Source of the DNA: UBA5078 sp964538025
Lineage (GTDB): Bacteria > Pseudomonadota > Gammaproteobacteria > Pseudomonadales > Pseudohongiellaceae
Assembly: GCA_964538025.1 (NCBI GenBank)
Contig: CAZICZ010000001.1
Span: forward strand, 1-64,000
Length of the DNA: 64,000 nt
Direction: 5' to 3'
The notes under the pieces were generated by a model. That model was not told the origin of the DNA, ran no database searches, and worked only from the letters and a program-made list of their open reading frames with translations. Position numbers and translations under genes: made by a program. This document shows, piece after piece, positions 49,007 to 57,315 of the stretch (positions within the stretch are counted from its first letter, which is position 1; the number at the start of each line of letters is the position of its first letter).

Positions 49007-50320
49007 ATGCCAACATTTTCTCTCTCTCGCGCGCTGCTGCGTGCTGGATTACTGAGTCTGCTGAGCCCCCTGGCCTTTGGCGCAAGTGGGGATGTCGATG
49101 GCGGCAACACCGCCTGGATTCTGACGGCGACCGCGCTGGTCCTGTTCATGACCGTCCCGGGTCTGTCCCTGTTTTACGCAGGCCTTGTGCGCAGCAAAAA
49201 CGTGTTGTCCATTTTGATGCAGTGCTTTGCGATCACCGCCATGATTTCCGTCATCTGGTTGCTGGTCGGCTACAGCATTGCCTTCGGTCCTGCCGAGAAC
49301 GGTTTCTGGGGAGGTCTGGACAAAGCACTGCTCAGTGGCGTCGTGAAAGACTCCGTCTGGGGCGACATTCCTGAATCCCTGTTCGTGGCCTTCCAGATGA
49401 CCTTTGCCATCATTACCCCGGCGCTGATCGTGGGGGCGTTTGCCGAACGCATCAAGTTTTCCTCCATGCTGCTGTTCAGCGGGCTGTGGTCACTGCTCGT
49501 GTACTTCCCGGTGTGCCACTGGGTCTGGGCAGAGCACGGGTGGTTGTTCCAGATGGGGCTGATCGATTTCGCCGGCGGGACCGTGGTGCATGTCACCGCG
49601 GGGGTAGCGGCAGTCATCACCGCCGTGATGCTGGGCAAACGGCATGGCTTCCTCGTCACCCCGATGATGCCGCACAACCTGACCATGACCATTACCGGGG
49701 CGGGCATGCTGTGGGTCGGCTGGTTCGGCTTTAATGCTGGCAGCGCTCTCGCTGCCAATGGCAGTGCCGGTATGGCGCTGCTGGCGACGCATCTGTCGGC
49801 ATCGGCCGGCGCGCTGACCTGGATGTGCATCGAGTGGATTCGTCACGGCAAGCCCAGTGGCTTGGGAGCCGTCACCGGCATGGTCGCCGGACTCGCCACC
49901 ATCACGCCGGCATCGGGCTCCGTCGGGCCGGCGGGCGGCCTGCTCATCGGCATCATGGGAGGCACCCTGTGCTTCTTTGCCACCTACTACCTGAAGCAGA
50001 AAGTGAAGATTGACGACTCGCTTGACGTGTTCCCCGTTCACGGCGTCGGCGGCATTCTCGGCACCCTGCTGGCAGGCGTCTTTGTGTCACAGGAGCTGGG
50101 CGTGTTCAGCGGCAATGGCTATGCAGAAGGCATGACCATGGGGTCTCAGTTGGGCGTGCAAGTCATCGGGATTCTGGCCACGGGTGTCTACACGGCCGTG
50201 ATCACCGTCATTCTGTTCAAGGTCGTCGGCATGCTGACTGGCGGAGTGCGCGTCAGTGACGATGAAGAACAGATGGGTCTGGATATTTCCGACCACGACG
50301 AGAAAGGCTATTCCATGTAA
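49007..50320 (+). CDS. amtB: Ammonium transporter
   Basis: A 437-residue Amt protein with signal peptide (about 1-25, LAFGA-S) and eleven helices, assembling as a trimer for ammonium uptake. FMTVPGLSLFYAGLVRSKN, VCHWVWAEHGW, the twin-histidine regions and DVFPVHGVGGILGTLLAG are family hallmarks. It is directly downstream of glnK, which controls it by plugging the pore. AGGGAGAGCACAC precedes the ATG. The operon ends at the hairpin at 50325-50356. Confidence 0.96.
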   Translation: MPTFSLSRALLRAGLLSLLSPLAFGASGDVDGGNTAWILTATALVLFMTVPGLSLFYAGLVRSKNVLSILMQCFAITAMISVIWLLVGYSIAFGPAENGFWGGLDKALLSGVVKDSVWGDIPESLFVAFQMTFAIITPALIVGAFAERIKFSSMLLFSGLWSLLVYFPVCHWVWAEHGWLFQMGLIDFAGGTVVHVTAGVAAVITAVMLGKRHGFLVTPMMPHNLTMTITGAGMLWVGWFGFNAGSALAANGSAGMALLATHLSASAGALTWMCIEWIRHGKPSGLGAVTGMVAGLATITPASGSVGPAGGLLIGIMGGTLCFFATYYLKQKVKIDDSLDVFPVHGVGGILGTLLAGVFVSQELGVFSGNGYAEGMTMGSQLGVQVIGILATGVYTAVITVILFKVVGMLTGGVRVSDDEEQMGLDISDHDEKGYSM

Positions 50321-50324
50321 ATCC

Positions 50325-50356
50325 CTGCCCCGCAGCGCGCCAGCGTTGCGGGGCAG
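50325..50356 (+). terminator. Hairpin terminator after glnK-amtB
   Basis: CTGCCCCGCA (50325-50334) and TGCGGGGCAG (50347-50356) form a perfect 10-bp stem with a 12-base loop, five bases beyond the amtB stop. The U-tract is weak, so a Rho-assisted mode is possible. Confidence 0.7.
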
Positions 50357-50432
50357 CATCTCCCCCCGCTGACAATCTGCTTTATACTGCCCGACACTCT
50401 TTCCTTCCCTTTGGCTGTGAGAATCGCGTGTC

Positions 50433-52547
50433 ATGCCCTCCCTCCCCACTGCATCCCGAATCGCGTTCCTGATCACCGGACTCCTGCTCAGTGCTCTCAC
50501 GTCCTGTTCGCGCGAGGAGGTGCCCGAGGACTCTGCCGCGGTGCAGGCCCTGGGCATCACCGTGCTGTCGACGCGGCCGGACATGGTGACAGGCGGTGAT
50601 GCACTGGTGCGCATCGACAGTACCGGAATCGCCCTCGGCGCGGTGAGGGTCGTGCTCAACAATGAAGACATCAGCGATGCCTTCACCCTGCTGCCGGGGA
50701 ATGAGGGGCTGCAAGGCCTGATCGGCGGCATGCAAGAGGGGGAAAACACCCTTGTTGCGATGGACGGCGCGGGGACCACGCGCACGCAGATCACGCTGAT
50801 CAATCATTCCCTGACCGGTCCCGTGGTGTCCGGCCCGCATCTGCGTCCTTTTGTGTGCACCACGGAGGAGGCCGGACTTGGAGCTGCATTAGACGATGAC
50901 TGCACGGCCGTCACGCAAATCCGCTATGCCTACCGGACGCTGGCGGGCGAGTTCCGGGACCTGCCCGACATCACCGCTCCCTACCCCGGGGACATGGCCA
51001 GTACGCTGGTGAACAACCGCCCTGTCCCGTTTTTGGTCAGAATTGAATCGGGCACCCTGAACCGCGCGATTTATCACATGGCCGTGCTGGACGACCCTCA
51101 GCGCACCTATGGCCAATGGGATGGCATGGGCTGGAATCAACGCCTCGTGGTTTCCTTTGGTGGCGGCTGCGGCACTCAATACACCCAAGGGGCACGTCCC
51201 CGCGAGAGCGTGCTGGATGCGACGATTCTGCAACGGGGCTTCGCCCATATCGTGTCCTCTTTCAATGTCATGGGGCTCCAGTGCAATGATGCCCTGTCGG
51301 CCGAAACCCTGATGATGCTCAAGGAACACTTCATCGAAAATTACGGGCTGCCTGTGTGGACTTTGGGCTCCGGCGCGTCCGGCGGCGCCATCCAGCAGCT
51401 TCTGATCGCACAGAACTTCCCCGGCCTGCTCAACGGACTTCTGCCCAGCATGAGCTTTGCCGATTCCTTCAGTCTGCGACCGGGTGTGGCCGACTGCAGG
51501 CTGCTCGCCCGCTATTTTGAGCAAAGCACCCTGCCGTGGTCGGAGACACAGCGGCAGGCCATCGAAGGGTTTTCGCCGGGCACCTGTGGCGCCTGGGAAA
51601 GAAGCTATCTGGATGTGATTGTCGCCGATACGGGCTGCGGTATCGCCGGGGACCTGCAGTACGACGCCGCGCGCAATCCTGGGGGTGCCCGCTGCACCCT
51701 GTATGACACCAACGTGGCCAGTGTGGGACGAGACCCCAACACCGGATTTGCCTTTCAGGCGCTGGACAACGTCGGCGTGCAGTACGGACTCACGGCGCTG
51801 CAGGAAGGGCTTCTTTCGCTCGAACAGTTTCTTGAGCTCAATGCGCGTGTCGGAGGCTTTGATCGTGACGGCAAACCCGTCGCCGTTCGCACCCATGGTC
51901 AGGCGGAGGGCATTCGCGGCGCCTATCGCAGCGGACGGGTCAATCAGGGGACGGGCGGGCTTGGCACCGTGCCCATTCTTCACACTCGTCCCTACAACGA
52001 TCCTATGGGTGACATCCATGACCGCATCCGGGATTTCCAGATTCGGGAACGGCTGCGAAAAGCCAATGGACAGGCAGAGAATCAAATTATCTGGCTGTAT
52101 CCGCACCGGGACATGGGAGCAGAGATCAATGCGCTGGCACTGGACATCATGACGCAATGGCTCAATGCGCTGCAGGCAACGCCCGCCGATGCCCCTATCG
52201 GGCGCAGGATCGCGGACAGCAAACCGGCGCTGGCACGCGATGCCTGCTGGACGGCTGAGGGAGAACGCATCGACGAAACATTCACGTTCCGGGACGCGGG
52301 GCGCTGCAACGCGTTATATCCCGCTCACACAACACCACGGATGGCTGCCGGGGCTCCTCTGGCCGAAGACACCATCAAATGCGCCCTGAGAGCGCCTGCG
52401 CGTGAAGACTACCCCGACGCGATGACAGATGCGCAGTGGACACAGCTGCTTTCGGTGTTTCCTGAAGGGGTGTGTGATGTCGGGCAGCACGGAGAGGGTC
52501 AGGTCGCCCCTGCAGGCACCTACCTGAGATTGCCCCTGGCGCCCTGA
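50433..52547 (+). CDS. DUF6351-family exported lipoprotein (tannase-like hydrolase)
   Basis: A 704-residue protein with lipobox LTSC (about residue 25), so probably a lipoprotein. The N-terminal beta-sandwich (about 35-130) is followed by an alpha/beta-hydrolase-like core with GSGASGGAIQQLLIAQNFP (nucleophile serine in G-S-G-A-S-G). The family is DUF6351, remotely related to tannase/feruloyl-esterase proteins. Several cysteines (CTTEE, GGGCGTQ, ADCRL, GTCGAWE, DTGCG, GGARCT) suggest disulfides. The substrate is not known; an ester or polyester is likely from the fold. It is a single gene after the amtB hairpin. Confidence 0.8.
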   Translation: MPSLPTASRIAFLITGLLLSALTSCSREEVPEDSAAVQALGITVLSTRPDMVTGGDALVRIDSTGIALGAVRVVLNNEDISDAFTLLPGNEGLQGLIGGMQEGENTLVAMDGAGTTRTQITLINHSLTGPVVSGPHLRPFVCTTEEAGLGAALDDDCTAVTQIRYAYRTLAGEFRDLPDITAPYPGDMASTLVNNRPVPFLVRIESGTLNRAIYHMAVLDDPQRTYGQWDGMGWNQRLVVSFGGGCGTQYTQGARPRESVLDATILQRGFAHIVSSFNVMGLQCNDALSAETLMMLKEHFIENYGLPVWTLGSGASGGAIQQLLIAQNFPGLLNGLLPSMSFADSFSLRPGVADCRLLARYFEQSTLPWSETQRQAIEGFSPGTCGAWERSYLDVIVADTGCGIAGDLQYDAARNPGGARCTLYDTNVASVGRDPNTGFAFQALDNVGVQYGLTALQEGLLSLEQFLELNARVGGFDRDGKPVAVRTHGQAEGIRGAYRSGRVNQGTGGLGTVPILHTRPYNDPMGDIHDRIRDFQIRERLRKANGQAENQIIWLYPHRDMGAEINALALDIMTQWLNALQATPADAPIGRRIADSKPALARDACWTAEGERIDETFTFRDAGRCNALYPAHTTPRMAAGAPLAEDTIKCALRAPAREDYPDAMTDAQWTQLLSVFPEGVCDVGQHGEGQVAPAGTYLRLPLAP

Positions 52548-52549
52548 GC

Positions 52550-53611
52550 TTAGAAATCGAAGAAGTACACTTCCAGATTGAACTGGATACGAGGGTCCGG
52601 ATGCCAGCTGTTCGTGCGTTCCATCACCAACTGCGGCACCAACTCCAACACCAGCCAGTCCTCATGTATCGCATGCCGGTACACACTCTGCGCGTAGTAA
52701 CTCTCCACGCGGGTCGTCGGTTGACTGGTGCCGATAACACCCGCCTCGTAGGTCAAGGTTTCGCGCTCACCCAAGGTCTGATGCAGCGCCACCGTCTGGG
52801 CATATTCAAAGGTGTTGTTGCGGTCGCGAAAGTTGGCTTCCGAGTCGATGCGTAAAAACATGTCCTCACGGATGCTGCGCGTGAAGAACAGGCGGGCATC
52901 CTGACCAAATCCATCGGTGTGGTAGTACCAGAGCTTGTGATCCACGCCCAGCGCCCAGCGACTGTTGATATCGCGCCCGTAACGGGTTTTAAACCGGTAG
53001 AAAGGGTCCAGGGGAATGCGCCCCTTCACGCCGACGTTATGGGTAAATCGCAGGCCGTCGTGTTCGGGCAACTCATAGCTGAAACCACCCGAGAACTCGG
53101 AGGGACGAATGTTGCTGAGACGCTGGTTCTGGATCGAGTTCTGCTCCGACTGCTCGGATTCAAAAATCAGTTTCCAGCGCTCGGTGGCGCGCGGCAGATC
53201 AATTTTGCCGCTGATGCGCACGTTCGAGTAGTACGCGCCGGTTTCGCTGACCTGTTGATTGAGTTTCAGACGCAGATAGCTTTCGTTGCTGCCCTCCCCG
53301 ACACGGTCTCCGGCGAGCCAGTCATCCAGGTTTCGCCCGAGTGTGGAGACATTGCGGGACACATTGTCACGCTGGTTTTCCAGCCAGCTCCAGGCCCCTG
53401 TGCTGCGAATGACCTCCATGTTGGGCAGTTCGGTCAGCCGCGACAGTGGCCCCGCGGGCGCCCCATCGTCCTGTGCTGCCGCCAGGGTCGGGGCCAGGGC
53501 ACACAGACAGGCAAGCACTCGCCGTTTCCACACCGCCTGTGCATTGCACGCTCTCGCCCAGCAAAAATCTTTCACCCGATCCCCCAAGACGGCTCGCACC
53601 GCCATCTTCAT
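52550..53611 (-). CDS. Predicted outer-membrane beta-barrel protein
   Basis: A 353-residue exported protein; the signal peptide lies at about residues 30-47 (LACLCALAPTLAAA-Q), with an extended N-terminal region that may be a mis-set start (an in-frame GTG at 53533 would start closer to it). The mature part has many alternating amphipathic strands (RWKLIFESEQSEQN, RFTHNVGVKGRIP, KLWYYHTDGFGQDARLFF) and ends in phenylalanine (YFFDF), the usual outer-membrane barrel C-terminus. I know no named family. It is convergent with the DUF6351 gene, two bases away. Confidence 0.6.
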   Translation of the reverse strand: MKMAVRAVLGDRVKDFCWARACNAQAVWKRRVLACLCALAPTLAAAQDDGAPAGPLSRLTELPNMEVIRSTGAWSWLENQRDNVSRNVSTLGRNLDDWLAGDRVGEGSNESYLRLKLNQQVSETGAYYSNVRISGKIDLPRATERWKLIFESEQSEQNSIQNQRLSNIRPSEFSGGFSYELPEHDGLRFTHNVGVKGRIPLDPFYRFKTRYGRDINSRWALGVDHKLWYYHTDGFGQDARLFFTRSIREDMFLRIDSEANFRDRNNTFEYAQTVALHQTLGERETLTYEAGVIGTSQPTTRVESYYAQSVYRHAIHEDWLVLELVPQLVMERTNSWHPDPRIQFNLEVYFFDF

Positions 53612-53658
53612 TATTTCTAGCGCTTAGACTGCGCGGGCCTGCTTTTCGTTCCGCATTC

Positions 53659-54606
53659 CTATACTACGGCCAGCAGGACCATGGCCCATTCAGCACCATG
53701 GTGCAGCGGGCGCACCAGCATTGCCAGAATCCCTGTCGCTCCCGCCGCCAGCAATGCGAATTGCCACGCTGCCAGCGCCGGACGCTGCTGCGTCGCCAGC
53801 AGCGCCCGAATACGGATCTCGACCTCTCGCTCAGCAAAGGCCAGGGCGACGTGCGGGGTGTGACCGCGCGACATCAGGCGCTTCACTTTCAACAGCGTTT
53901 CCGCAACCAATACTGGGCCGTGCTGCTCTGCCGCGACGCTGTCACATGCCTGTTCGGTCAGCAGGTGAAGATCATCCATCATGCGGCGCGCCCGAGGGCG
54001 GCCCAGAACGGAAAGGCACAATCGGGCGAACAGCAGGCGCAGGTTGTCACGACGCGCCTTGTGTGATGCCTCATGCAAAAGAATGACTCCCAGCTCTTCG
54101 GGGGAACAGGCGCTCAACAACGCTTCACTCACGTAGATGCGCGATTTCCACCACCCGAGCGTAAACACCAGCGGAATGCTTGACTGCAGCACGTCATAAG
54201 CGCCCCTGTTCTGCGACAACATCCCGAACTGCTGGTGCAGTCTGAACGAGCGCAGAACGATCGATCCCCCCCACAGCGCCAGCACGCCCAGCACCGCAGA
54301 GCCCAGCACAAGGCCGAAGGCGGCCACCTTCCATGACTGAATCAAGGGCACATGGCTCTCACACACCGCATGGCAATGGGCATCGACCAACACCGTTTCC
54401 ATGTCCGGCAGAAACAGCAGCAGCGTGGTGCAGACACTGACAAGAAACGGGGCGGCCCAGAACGCCAGCAGCAAGGCACTGCCTGCACGGGGATGAAGCG
54501 CAAAAAAGGTGTGCCGTAGCGCGGGATAGACCACCAGGAAAAGGCCACTCGCGAGCGCCCACAGCACGAGGAAAATCGCAAAAAAAGACCCGAGCATGAT
54601 AATCAC
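53659..54606 (-). CDS. M56-family (BlaR1-like) membrane peptidase
   Basis: A 315-residue membrane protein with about four helices and a zinc motif LLHEASHKARRDNL (HExxH) in the middle, plus RPRARRMMDDLHLLTEQACDSVAA with the downstream ligand. It matches the M56 domain of BlaR1/MecR1 but lacks the C-terminal beta-lactam sensor. In BlaR-type systems the peptidase inactivates the BlaI repressor upon a signal. Its start overlaps the blaI-like gene by four bases. The signal is unknown, and a link to the divergent TonB receptor is suggested by position. Confidence 0.83.
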   Translation of the reverse strand: MIIMLGSFFAIFLVLWALASGLFLVVYPALRHTFFALHPRAGSALLLAFWAAPFLVSVCTTLLLFLPDMETVLVDAHCHAVCESHVPLIQSWKVAAFGLVLGSAVLGVLALWGGSIVLRSFRLHQQFGMLSQNRGAYDVLQSSIPLVFTLGWWKSRIYVSEALLSACSPEELGVILLHEASHKARRDNLRLLFARLCLSVLGRPRARRMMDDLHLLTEQACDSVAAEQHGPVLVAETLLKVKRLMSRGHTPHVALAFAEREVEIRIRALLATQQRPALAAWQFALLAAGATGILAMLVRPLHHGAEWAMVLLAVV

Positions 54607-55022
54607 GTCGTTTCCTCCCGCGCCTGTTTTTTCGCCGCAATCAAGGCTTCGAGTTCCGCTAGAGAGCGTTCATCCAATTCTGCTGCGACATGGACAAAGC
54701 TACTCAGAATGGTGTCAAGCCGGCCATCGTGCAGCAGATGGATGACTTCGCCCATCATCTGACCCAAAAGTTGGGGACGCGACACTCGGGCGTTATAGAA
54801 ATACGCATGCCCCTTTTTGGTCCGGTTCACCAGCTGCTTGCGTGTGAGGCGTTCGAGTGCGGATTGGACGGTGCTCAAATTACTGGCGCGCAACGCAGGC
54901 AAGCGTTCGCACAGCGATTTGGCGTCTTGCTCGGGGGCCTGCCAAAGACAATTCATCAGGTGAAGTTCAAGCTCGCCCAACAGCGATGGCAGAACGTTGG
55001 ATGAGGCACGTTTCCGGATCAT
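54603..55022 (-). CDS. BlaI/MecI-family transcriptional repressor
   Basis: A 139-residue BlaI/MecI/CopY-type repressor: a winged-helix domain with LGELELHLMNCLWQAPEQDA, STVQSALERLTRKQLVNRTKKGHAYFYNA, and a helical C-terminal dimerisation region. It is the partner of the M56 peptidase. ATG 55020-55022 is chosen over the 55046 frame because family N-termini begin at RKRASSN. The inverted repeat AAAGACCG N9 CGGTCTTT (55032-55056) lies ten bases upstream and is a candidate operator. Confidence 0.86.
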   Translation of the reverse strand: MIRKRASSNVLPSLLGELELHLMNCLWQAPEQDAKSLCERLPALRASNLSTVQSALERLTRKQLVNRTKKGHAYFYNARVSRPQLLGQMMGEVIHLLHDGRLDTILSSFVHVAAELDERSLAELEALIAAKKQAREETT

Positions 55023-55031
55023 GTGCGATGT

Positions 55032-55056
55032 AAAGACCGATTGCAAAGCGGTCTTT
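55032..55056. promoter_or_regulatory. Inverted repeat upstream of the BlaI-like gene
   Basis: AAAGACCG (55032-55039) N9 CGGTCTTT (55049-55056) is a perfect inverted repeat nine bases before the BlaI-like start codon. Its position and symmetry suit an autoregulatory BlaI-family operator, although the BlaI consensus (TACA...TGTA) is not matched. It could also be a hairpin in the leader. Confidence 0.4.
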
Positions 55057-55115
55057 TCACTCTCCCATTTATCTTTTAATTTTCAAGTGATTAGCCAGAT
55101 AAGCAGCGCGCATCT

Positions 55116-55147
55116 CGCCCTTTTTTTAGGGCGGCCTTGCGCAAGGC
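55116..55147. promoter_or_regulatory. Two adjacent palindromes upstream of the TonB receptor
   Basis: CGCCCT (55116-55121) pairs with AGGGCG (55128-55133) around T6; directly after it comes the perfect 14-bp palindrome GCCTTGCGCAAGGC (55134-55147). They are 100-131 bases upstream of the TonB receptor ATG. Either or both may be operators for the receptor. Which regulator binds cannot be told from sequence. Confidence 0.35.
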
Positions 55148-55246
55148 ATTACACTCGGTGCCGGACACAAATCGAGGGCACGGAGAACGCTGGCCGCGCG
55201 CCAAGATAGCACAAGAAAAACGCGCGACAAACTGAGACACATCACA

Positions 55247-57283
55247 ATGAAATTTTTTTTAGGCGGCCTTGCGACGGTCATCGGCAGCACTGTCCATGCG
55301 GCAGGAATTTCCACGAACACTGTCGAGGAGATCATAGTGTTCGGCGGAAATAATGTGCTTCTTGGCACTCCACTGACAGCAACAGAAGGCATCGTGCATG
55401 GCCCACAACTTGCCCTGCGTCCGCGCTCCCGGCCCGCCGAACTGCTGGAATTCGTGCCCGGCCTGATCGCCACCCAGCACAGTGGTGAAGGCAAGGGTAA
55501 TCAGTATTTTCTGCGCGGCTTCAATCTCGACCACGGCACCGACCTCGCCCTCACCGTGGACGGAACTCCAGTGAACATGCCCAGCCATGCCCATGGACAG
55601 GGTTATGCGGACCTCAATTTTCTGTTGCCGGAACTGGTGGACCACCTCGCCTACCGCAAGGGCCCCTATTACGCGGAAGTCGGAAATTTTGGTACGGCAG
55701 CGTCCTCGGAATTTGTGTACTCGGATGCACTTGAACAGGGCGAGTTGTCGCTCAGTGCGGGACAATTCGACTACCAGCGCCTTTTCGCAGCGCACTCCTT
55801 TGATGTCGGCAGCGGGAGTGTCACGCTGGCGGGTGCCCGACTGCGGTATCAAGGCCCCTGGCAGTTGCCGCAGCATCTGAACAGCGACACACGGTATGCC
55901 AAGCTGTTTCAGGAACAGGGAAATTCCCACTGGCGCGCCAGCGTGACCGATTACCACAACTCCTGGAATGCCACGGACCAGATTCCCTCCAGAGCCGTGC
56001 GAGAGGGAACACTCGACCGTTTTGGGTCACTCGCATCGGGGAATGGCGGCGACACCTATCGACGCAGCCTATCGACGCAATGGCAGCACCTGAACGACAA
56101 CGACGCGCTTACGGTCAACGCCTATCTGATCGACTATGGTCTGTCGCTGTTTTCCAATTTCACCTACTTCATGGAAGAGCCAGTCCTCGGCGATCAGTTT
56201 GAGCAAGCGGAAACGCGGCGCGTGGGTGGCATGTCGCTGCATTATGACCGCATGCTGCGCGGCGGCACCCGCACACCACGCATGAGTGCGGGGGTGCAGT
56301 TCCGGCGCGATGACAGCGATGTTGGCCTCTTTCGCACGCGGGAACGCATCCGGCACAGCACGACGCGCGAGGATAGGCTTGTGCAGACGCAGGGCAGCGC
56401 TTATGTGTCGCTGGAGATACCGTTTCTCGCCCGCTGGCGAGGTGTGATGGCGTTGCGTGCAGATCTCCTGCGGGCACAGGTAAAGGCGGGCCTGAAAGCC
56501 AATGCGGGAACGACACGGGCGCATCTCGTCAGCCCGAAGGCCAGTCTGATTTATTCGCACAGCCCCAGGCTCGATATTTTTCTGAGTGCCGGTCAGGGCT
56601 TTCACAGCAACGATGTGCGCGGCACCACCATGTCTCTCGACCCTGTCAGTGGCATGCCGGTGGAGCGCGTCTCTCCGCTCGCCAGTGCGCGCAGTGCGGA
56701 TCTGGGTCTGCGGGCCGCCGTGGGCGACAGCGCGCAAGTCAGTGCGTCGCTGTTTTCCATGCATCTGGAATCTGAACTGGTGTATGTCGGGGATGCTGGC
56801 TCGACGGAAGCGCTTGGAGAGAGTCGTCGGCACGGCGTTGAAATCAGCGGGCTTCTCTCACCAGCTCCGTGGCTTCTGCTGGATGCAGACCTCACCTGGA
56901 CCACGGCACGTCTGCGAGGGGTTGGCGCGGCCAACAGGATTCCGAACGCAGTAGGCCGAACGGCGTCGCTCGGCATCCTGTTGACCTCCCGGCAGGGGCT
57001 CAGCGGCGGCGTGCGAGTGCGTTATCTGGGGAAGGCACCACTGGTCGAAGACAATTCCGTGTCATCGGACTCGACGCTCCTGCTCAATGCGCAGAGTCAT
57101 TACGCGTTCAGCCCTCGGCTGTCACTTTCCGTCGAGATACTGAATCTGCTGAACAGCCGCGACAATGACATCAGCTATTTTTATGCCTCTCAGCGACGTG
57201 ATGAAGTACAGCCCGTGGAGGACATTCATTTTCATCCCGTCGAACCGCGCAGTCTGCGGCTGACTCTGCGCGCACATTTTTGA
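55247..57283 (+). CDS. TonB-dependent outer-membrane receptor
   Basis: A 678-residue TonB receptor. Signal peptide about 1-18 (VHA-A), TonB box EEIIVFG near residue 27, plug domain (RPAELLEFVPGLIATQHSGE, GNQYFLRGFNLDHGTD, VDGTPVNMPSHAHGQG), and a beta-barrel ending in FHPVEPRSLRLTLRAHF with the terminal phenylalanine. The substrate is not known; an extracellular histidine-containing segment near the C-terminus (DIHFHPVEPR) could bind metal. The receptor is divergent from the BlaI/M56 pair, and that gene arrangement is seen in other Gammaproteobacteria, so the BlaI-type system may control it. Confidence 0.93.
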   Translation: MKFFLGGLATVIGSTVHAAGISTNTVEEIIVFGGNNVLLGTPLTATEGIVHGPQLALRPRSRPAELLEFVPGLIATQHSGEGKGNQYFLRGFNLDHGTDLALTVDGTPVNMPSHAHGQGYADLNFLLPELVDHLAYRKGPYYAEVGNFGTAASSEFVYSDALEQGELSLSAGQFDYQRLFAAHSFDVGSGSVTLAGARLRYQGPWQLPQHLNSDTRYAKLFQEQGNSHWRASVTDYHNSWNATDQIPSRAVREGTLDRFGSLASGNGGDTYRRSLSTQWQHLNDNDALTVNAYLIDYGLSLFSNFTYFMEEPVLGDQFEQAETRRVGGMSLHYDRMLRGGTRTPRMSAGVQFRRDDSDVGLFRTRERIRHSTTREDRLVQTQGSAYVSLEIPFLARWRGVMALRADLLRAQVKAGLKANAGTTRAHLVSPKASLIYSHSPRLDIFLSAGQGFHSNDVRGTTMSLDPVSGMPVERVSPLASARSADLGLRAAVGDSAQVSASLFSMHLESELVYVGDAGSTEALGESRRHGVEISGLLSPAPWLLLDADLTWTTARLRGVGAANRIPNAVGRTASLGILLTSRQGLSGGVRVRYLGKAPLVEDNSVSSDSTLLLNAQSHYAFSPRLSLSVEILNLLNSRDNDISYFYASQRRDEVQPVEDIHFHPVEPRSLRLTLRAHF

Positions 57284-57315
57284 GACTGGCGCGCTTCTGG
57301 CACGCATACCTGAAA

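Noticed and set aside
53659..54606. A beta-lactam resistance sensor (BlaR1)
   Set aside because: The protein lacks the C-terminal penicillin-binding domain, and no beta-lactamase gene is adjacent.
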